64,000 bases of DNA from Megascapheus bottae (Eukaryota; Chordata; Mammalia; Rodentia; Geomyidae): NCBI GenBank assembly GCA_024803745.1, contig JANJXV010000030.1:3925001-3989000 (forward strand), written 5' to 3'. How positions within the stretch are numbered: the first letter of the stretch is position 1; each line of letters begins with the position of its first letter. Shown here one piece after another: positions 58,006-64,000 of the stretch. Position numbers and translations under genes: made by a program. The notes beneath the pieces are model-generated. The model saw only the letters and a list, made by a program, of their open reading frames with translations. It was not told the origin of the DNA and searched no databases.

Positions 58006-60200
58006 TCAAGGTACAGCCAGGCTGGAGACATACTGTCAATGACGTGCAGGGAACATTTAGCCTGTGTTACAGTGGTTCATATTTTCTAGTGAAAACATGT
58101 TGAATATGTTCACTATGCGTGTTCATCTTGTTTTAACTGTTGAATGTCTGCAGCGTTCCTGGAAGGTCATATAACAAATGGCTTTGTGTTTGAGATCTTG
58201 CCATAACAATTGGTGTCGGGCACGATGAAACTGACATTTGTAACTGTTGCCTGACTTATTGATAGGAGGGGCTGGAGAGCATGGATGTGACATGAGAGGG
58301 AGAAAGATCACAAGAGGTAAACCTCAAGACCTGACCTTCTTGGTGCCACAAAAAAATCACAGGAAGGGTGACACAGTCTGAGACCTGGAGACACGTGGGG
58401 GAGGGGGACGTGTTTGCACCCTGCGCTTGGCGCATCGAAATGAATTGATAGGCACCATGTAGGTACCAGTCAAATAGGTCATTAAAATTTCACTAAAATA
58501 TTGGGGACAATATCCCCCAATGATCTACGCTATTTAGGAGGAAATGACAGGATGAGCCGTCTCACAATCCAGGCCTCCCTGACAGCTGAAGGCTGCGACA
58601 TAGATTTTTTTCACAGGCCTCTGTTTTCCCATCTACATATATGGATGGGATGATCTCTGTCCGCAGAATTCTGATGCATTTAGAAGTCAGAAACAGCCGA
58701 GTTTGTGCAAGGACTCATGAAAGATATCTGCTTTTAAGGGAAAAAGAAGGATGGGGGAGGCGTGAATAATTTAGAAGTTCGTTGTGACTATAGATGGAAA
58801 CAACATGAAGAACCTAAATAAAAGCTGCTGATCAATAGGGGTTGGGGCATGGAAAGACAGATGGGCTTTGCTGGGGGCATTAGTAGCATGAGGGAGCTGT
58901 GCTAACAGGCGAGTGAATGAAATGAAGAGGGCCAAATGCGTGTGTGGAAATACAACAATGAGCCTCCTGGAAATGGTGACATTGTATGGGTCCCTCGGAT
59001 ATTTGTTTCTTCAATGCCAATAGAGACTCCTTAGCAAAAACCTGACAGAGTCAGACTCGAAAGTTAAACATCCTGTAATTTAAATACTAGCTCAGACAGG
59101 CACGCTTTCGGCCGTTGAGTGCTTCACGTACACGTGGACACCTTACGATACAGCTGTTACCCTTTGACACAGGGGCCTTGTAGGGAGCTGTTGGGTTCCT
59201 TCCGAGCTCTCTGACCCTGAGACTTCCTGCTAGATCACTGTGTGACCACCTCTCCCACCCCAGTCCCTCCTATGACCTCCAAAGCCTGCCTTGCTGTCAG
59301 CCTCTGAGGACCATCTCCTGCCACGAGGGACATCTCAGCATGTAGTCCTGGACAAAGGCCAGCCCCGTGCAGACCATGTGTGCGCCTGCCACCTGCTGGC
59401 CATGTCCTTTTCCTTGCTCAGCCCTGCTCAGTCAGGAGCTCCGGGCACATCTGGAGCACAGGAAAGGCTCTCTGCTCTTAAGTCGGTCAAAATCTGCCTC
59501 CCCTCCTTCCCCCCCCGCAATGAATGATGCTCCGGGATCAAGGTTAAAGTGAATCGTTTACATGGAAGTCACCCGTCTAACAGTTTAGATGTGTTGCAAG
59601 GGGGAGTGGCTTTAGGGAATGGAAGTTGGGCATCACCGGATGGAACTGGAGGTCTGCATCCTGAGCGTCCGCATTTTGTTCTCCATTACAGACGCCTGTG
59701 ATTCCTAGGGCTTCCCTGAACATATTCACCTTTGATAAGGCTTCATTTATAAACAAGACAAGCAAGATACGAACAATAATAACACCGGCCATAAAACAAG
59801 CAGAATCATGTAATAGCCCTGATAAATTATGAATCACGTATGTCTGGGGGTTTCCACTGAGTGTATTTAGATTATTACTGATAGTGATTAGTTTTTTAGT
59901 TTTCAGAGTATCTTAAGTCATATCTCTGCCTCTTGTCTACATTACCTTTCCACCCTCTTGGTTTTGACACCAGGTTAATTTTTTTTTTCGAATTTCAACT
60001 GTAGCTATAATGGCACCTGTGGATCAATACCACCCCAGGGTACCCATGTGTTGTGGTACTGCTCTTCCACAGGATTTCTTCTTATCCATTTTCATTCGCA
60101 GAACCAACTTCACCCAAACCCATGTCCTGGGCTCTGCTTCTCTCAGGTGCCTCTTTCTGTTCTGTACCCACCTGACCCCCATCTCCTGTCTCTGAAGTGT

Positions 60201-60292
60201 TTTTTTTTCAATTATTAATGGTACTGGTGTTTGAAGTTAGGACCTCGTGCTTTCTAGGCAGGCGCTCTCTCCCTTAGCCACACCACCAGCCC
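60201..60292 (-). mobile_element. ID/B4-like SINE remnant
   Basis: T run, 'ggtactggtgtttgaagtta', 'ctttctaggcaggcgctctc', 'ccacaccaccagccc' read as a reversed ID-type element. Confidence 0.6.
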
Positions 60293-61009
60293 TTCTTTAC
60301 TTTAGCTGTCTTTTCAGAGAGAATTTCCGATTGTTTCCTGGGGACCGGCCTTTGACTATGATTTCACAGCCATTGATTTCCCTGTGGCTGGCATGATAGG
60401 TATTAAATTACAATGTCCAGTTTCTAATCGGTTCAGATTGGTTCTTGTTAACCTTTTTATTTCATGCTGGCCTTAAACCATGACCCTCCTTCCCTCTACC
60501 TCTCGAGTAGATGAGATAAGTGGCACTCCTAGAAATACACCAAGGACAACTCGTGTGTTGCCATTACATATAATTGTACATTCCATAAATATTTACCGCT
60601 TGCTTATTCAAAACAAGTCTTCTGGTGCCTCTCTGAGGGCAGCAAATGGTGTCTTTATCTGTCAGTATTTCTAGTTCCTAAACAAGGGCTCCATAAATAC
60701 TTACTGAGGAGGCATTTGGAGTTGAAATCAAAACACACCTGTTTGTACCAGCTGTGTTGTGTGTTATCTTTGAGGCTTTGGGCAAGAATGTACCCTCTTT
60801 TCTGAGGCTTACATAAACAACTATACAACAAAAACCTTGATATGGTCTTTTTGTTGAAGGAGGCCAAACACGGGCATGGCTTTTGGAAGCAAAGCACTAT
60901 CCGCCTGTAGAAATGTTCTCACTATTATTGTTAGATTTTCAGTGTACTCACGGAATTGCTCCAGAGTGCTCCTGTGTCCACTTTGTTTTCTTGCTGATGT
61001 GTCCTTTCT

Positions 61010-61064
61010 TACTTAAAAACCTCTGGACAAATGCCCTTCAATGGATGAGTGCATCAAGAAAATG

Positions 61065-61117
<53 letters not shown>

Positions 61118-61628
61118 TGCCATATAATTTTATTCATGCATTAGAAAGAATAATATCATTGTATCATGCATAGGAAATGGAAAGACTTGGAAAAAGTTAT
61201 TTTAACAGATGTAAGCCAGACACAGAGAATTAAAGGCTGCAAAGTTTCCCTCCTTTGTGTCTATAAATCTAAAAATAAATACAGTGGCTGGTATACAAGT
61301 GGTTATAGATGAACTAACCAGTACGATTGACTCTATGGAAAGCTCAGATTTTTAGAAAGACTAGCTAACAAACTAAGCTTCAGGAAATGGGAGAGGTGGA
61401 ACCAAGCCAAGAGGCGCATGAGTAAAAGGGGGAGGGGAGGAAGGGTGCAGTCATTGTGTATACATGCACAAAGTTAAGAAGATTAAGGGAAGGGATGGGG
61501 GTAAGGGGGTAAGAATCTTGAAGGGGTGACACTGAGCAAGTTGCATTGTATTCATAAGCTGCTTTGTTAAATGTCACCTCCTTTGTACTACTACTTAAAG
61601 ATAATAAAATAAATTTGAAAAAAAAATG
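61010..61628 (+). mobile_element. 5'-truncated L1, second 3'-UTR type, with internal GT tract
   Basis: Starts in the C-terminal part of ORF2 (nucleotides for CPSMDECIKKMA-like sequence, shifted and decayed), is interrupted by a GT run, then 'tgtaagccagacacagagaa' and a 3' UTR ending 'cattgtattcataagctgct' and an A tail near 61620. Confidence 0.8.
61069..61114. repeat. (GT)n microsatellite inside an L1
   Basis: About 23 GT units lying within ORF2-derived sequence of the 61010-61628 L1. Confidence 0.97.
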
Positions 61629-62378
61629 CCCTGACCAAGAGAATATGAAGCAGCAACATATCCTGGAAAACAAACAAAATCAAAACCAACCAACAAAAAA
61701 AACTCCACTGGCTCTTAGTGATATCCAAATGTTGAGAAGCACTAGTATTAGAAAGTCCTCTTTCTTTTGGTAAATGACCTCTTGTCACTTTACTTTCTGT
61801 GTGATTACTAAGAATTATGAACATTGTGTACTGATTGTAGAGATAAGACAAGGAAAACATTGGGTTAATTACTTAATTCCATTCAAAAGCAACCAGGAAG
61901 TAGCCAGGAAAGTTATCAACTCTGACTGCCACCAACAGAGGGTGTTAGTTGTCTTCTGTGTGGGATAAGTCAGCATTAAATGTACTCTTTAGAACTGAAA
62001 CTCATGATGAACAGAAGAGGTGGTGCCTCTAATGAGGGTTCTGGACAGAGTAAGATAACAATCAGATATGATTTAGTTGTCATGCTGGGTAAGAAACGTG
62101 AAGATGTTTGCACATCCACAGTGGAATGGTTTCTGCTTCCCACAATGCTGTGATGAGAAACTCTCAGACGTTGACATTTACCAGTTTTAGATAAGCAGAC
62201 TCAAATGGCACACTGTCTGCCTTAGAGGTTAAACACTCCTGATAAACTATGAGGCTGTTAGGATCAATGAGAGAAAAAAAAACTATTCCTCTCTCTTTTC
62301 TTTGTATGGGTGACTCAATAATTTTCCTTAAATGAAAGAGCAAAAGACAAGAATCCACTAAATTGTCTTCCCTTTATT

Positions 62379-62462
62379 TCTCCTTCCTTCCTTCCTTCTA
62401 CTCTTTCCCTCCCTCCCTCCTTCCCTCCCTCCCTCCCTCCTCTCTCTCTCCTTTCTTCTCTC
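62379..62462. repeat. (TTCC)/(CTCC)n polypyrimidine tract
   Basis: CT-rich tract with ttcc and ccct units, pure pyrimidine for long stretches. Confidence 0.95.
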
Positions 62463-64000
62463 TTTCTCTACCACCAGGCCAAACTCCCCTTTCTTGTCTT
62501 TACTATTTCGTCTGATAGAGAGCCCTGCTAACTCCTGGCCTGGCCTCCACCTGGGATTCTCCCATGTCCTCCCAATAGCAAGACTATGTGCGCACAGCCA
62601 GGTCCAGTTCAAGATGATGCTTTCCAACGCTGCCCGTCCACAGACCCGTCCACAGACCCGAGCACATTTGGCCTTCAGCCCCCGAGCTCAGTGCGGATGG
62701 AAGTGGCACGGGAGAGAAAGCATCTGCGGCAGTGACTTTGCCCTCCACCCTCAGGCTGGTTCTTCCCTTCTTCTGAAAGCCCCCAGACCCTTGTCACTGC
62801 AGCAGGGACTTTTATTCCTCACACTAGGATATCCCCGCCCTGATGGAGTATAGTTAAATGAAGCTCTTTTTTGGAACCAATGGGCCGGATCTTAAGCCTT
62901 CCTGAGAATTTAAGCGTAATTTAAGAAACTGGAAGAAATGATTGAGTTGGGATCCTAATCCCCTGAGAGTCGCCGTCCTCACTCCACTGAGCAGCCGTAA
63001 TCCTCGGCTCCCTCGACCTCTGGATGGATTCTTAATTACCACAATCTAATTTCTTCTTCACGGGCTCTACCTGAGGAACATCTGTCGCTCAAGTAAACTC
63101 GTGTGAAAATGAAGTATTAAAATCAATAATTTGACTTTGAGGTGAAATGAAACAGAAAAATAACTTTGCAGCTTGCCCGTGGCCCAGTCCCCAGGCTGAA
63201 TTTGTTGTTGTCATCGGCACAGCAGCTATGTCTGGCTGCGTCCTTGAACTCACTCCAAGGTAGCCTCTATCTGGGGTGGTACAGGTGGGCTGGCTCTGCA
63301 CCCACCTGAGACCCGGGACGGAGGCAGCTTCTGCCGGGGTGTGATGGCAGCATTTTTGTGTCCTGCACTTTATGGGAACAAAGGAAGTCTCATTCACTTC
63401 TCTCAGGAGTCTAGCCTTGAATCCACTGGAGACCGTGGCCCCTTCCCTCTAGGTTAGTGTAAGCAGCCTCGAGGCAGGGCGGGAGTGGCCCTGACAAGTC
63501 TAGTTATGCTGCTGTGATCTAGACTCTGATTTCTCTTAACTACGTCCCACGACCTGGGTGCGTTCCACTTACTCATTTCTGCCGTGATCATGAAGACAGC
63601 GGAGTGTGTCAGTTGCTGACTCCCCGTTCTAGGCACTGTGACCAACACGTCCCTTGTGTTTTGTAACTTAATGGTCACCCTTTAAGGTAGGTCCTCCCTT
63701 TGGCTTCCCCGCTTTGTTGGAGGTCAAAGAGAGGTGAGAAGCTGGCTGAGAGTCAGGTGATTGAGGGCAATCAGGGCTGCAAACCCAGGCAGAGAACTCT
63801 GGGCTTCCTCTGTTTCTGTTCATTCCTCCACACACATCACATTACATCCCACTTAACTTGCCCATCCTGTCCTGTGCCCAACACCCCCGGGCCCAGCCTC
63901 TCCTCCCTGGACCCTGTCTGTGTCTTGTAGCGTCTTCTCTCCTACCTGTCTGATTGTCTCATAGATTATGGAGGGCGGGAAGGCGACTGGATGGCAGGAG

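Overview
This is intronic and exonic DNA from a mammalian nuclear genome, most likely a geomyoid rodent (kangaroo rat, pocket mouse or pocket gopher). The host call rests on many copies of a two-part SINE with an ID-like tRNA-Ala head joined to a 'Geo' monomer. This IDL-Geo family is, as I recall it, restricted to Geomyoidea. Rodent B1-type SINEs and L1 elements are also abundant. There are no bacterial-type genes, operons or CRISPR arrays.

The only gene I can support is ADARB2 (ADAR3/RED2), on the minus strand. Five internal coding exons lie at 39095-39209, 26091-26259, 23768-23919, 17011-17179 and 4491-4672 (115, 169, 152, 169 and 182 bp). All five have AG acceptors and GT donors, and their reading phases join perfectly into one open reading frame covering most of the adenosine deaminase domain. 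They carry the His-Ala-Glu motif and both later zinc cysteines. The dsRNA-binding-domain exons should lie above 64000, and about two more coding exons, including the C-terminus, should lie below position 1.

Layout by descending coordinate: 39210-64000 is one long intron with SINEs, L1 3' ends, a probable solo LTR nested in an L1, and microsatellites. 26260-39094 is an intron with a 1.7-kb 5'-truncated L1 (27376-29092) and clusters of SINEs. 23920-26090 is a short intron nearly free of repeats. 17180-23767 and 4673-17010 are introns with scattered SINEs and long simple repeats. 1-4490 is the start of the next intron.

I see no previously undescribed gene system. The more interesting signals are: a composite B1-Geo SINE that shares the Geo module with IDL-Geo and carries its own target-site duplications; a striking orientation bias of Geo-containing SINEs (16 of 17 in the ADARB2 sense direction); an IDL-Geo copy starting only 18 bases into the intron after one ADARB2 exon; a 427-bp TG...CA solo LTR with a 6-bp duplication inside an L1; a long CA-rich tract (sense strand) about 180 bases past another ADARB2 5' splice site; and a few unexplained duplications.
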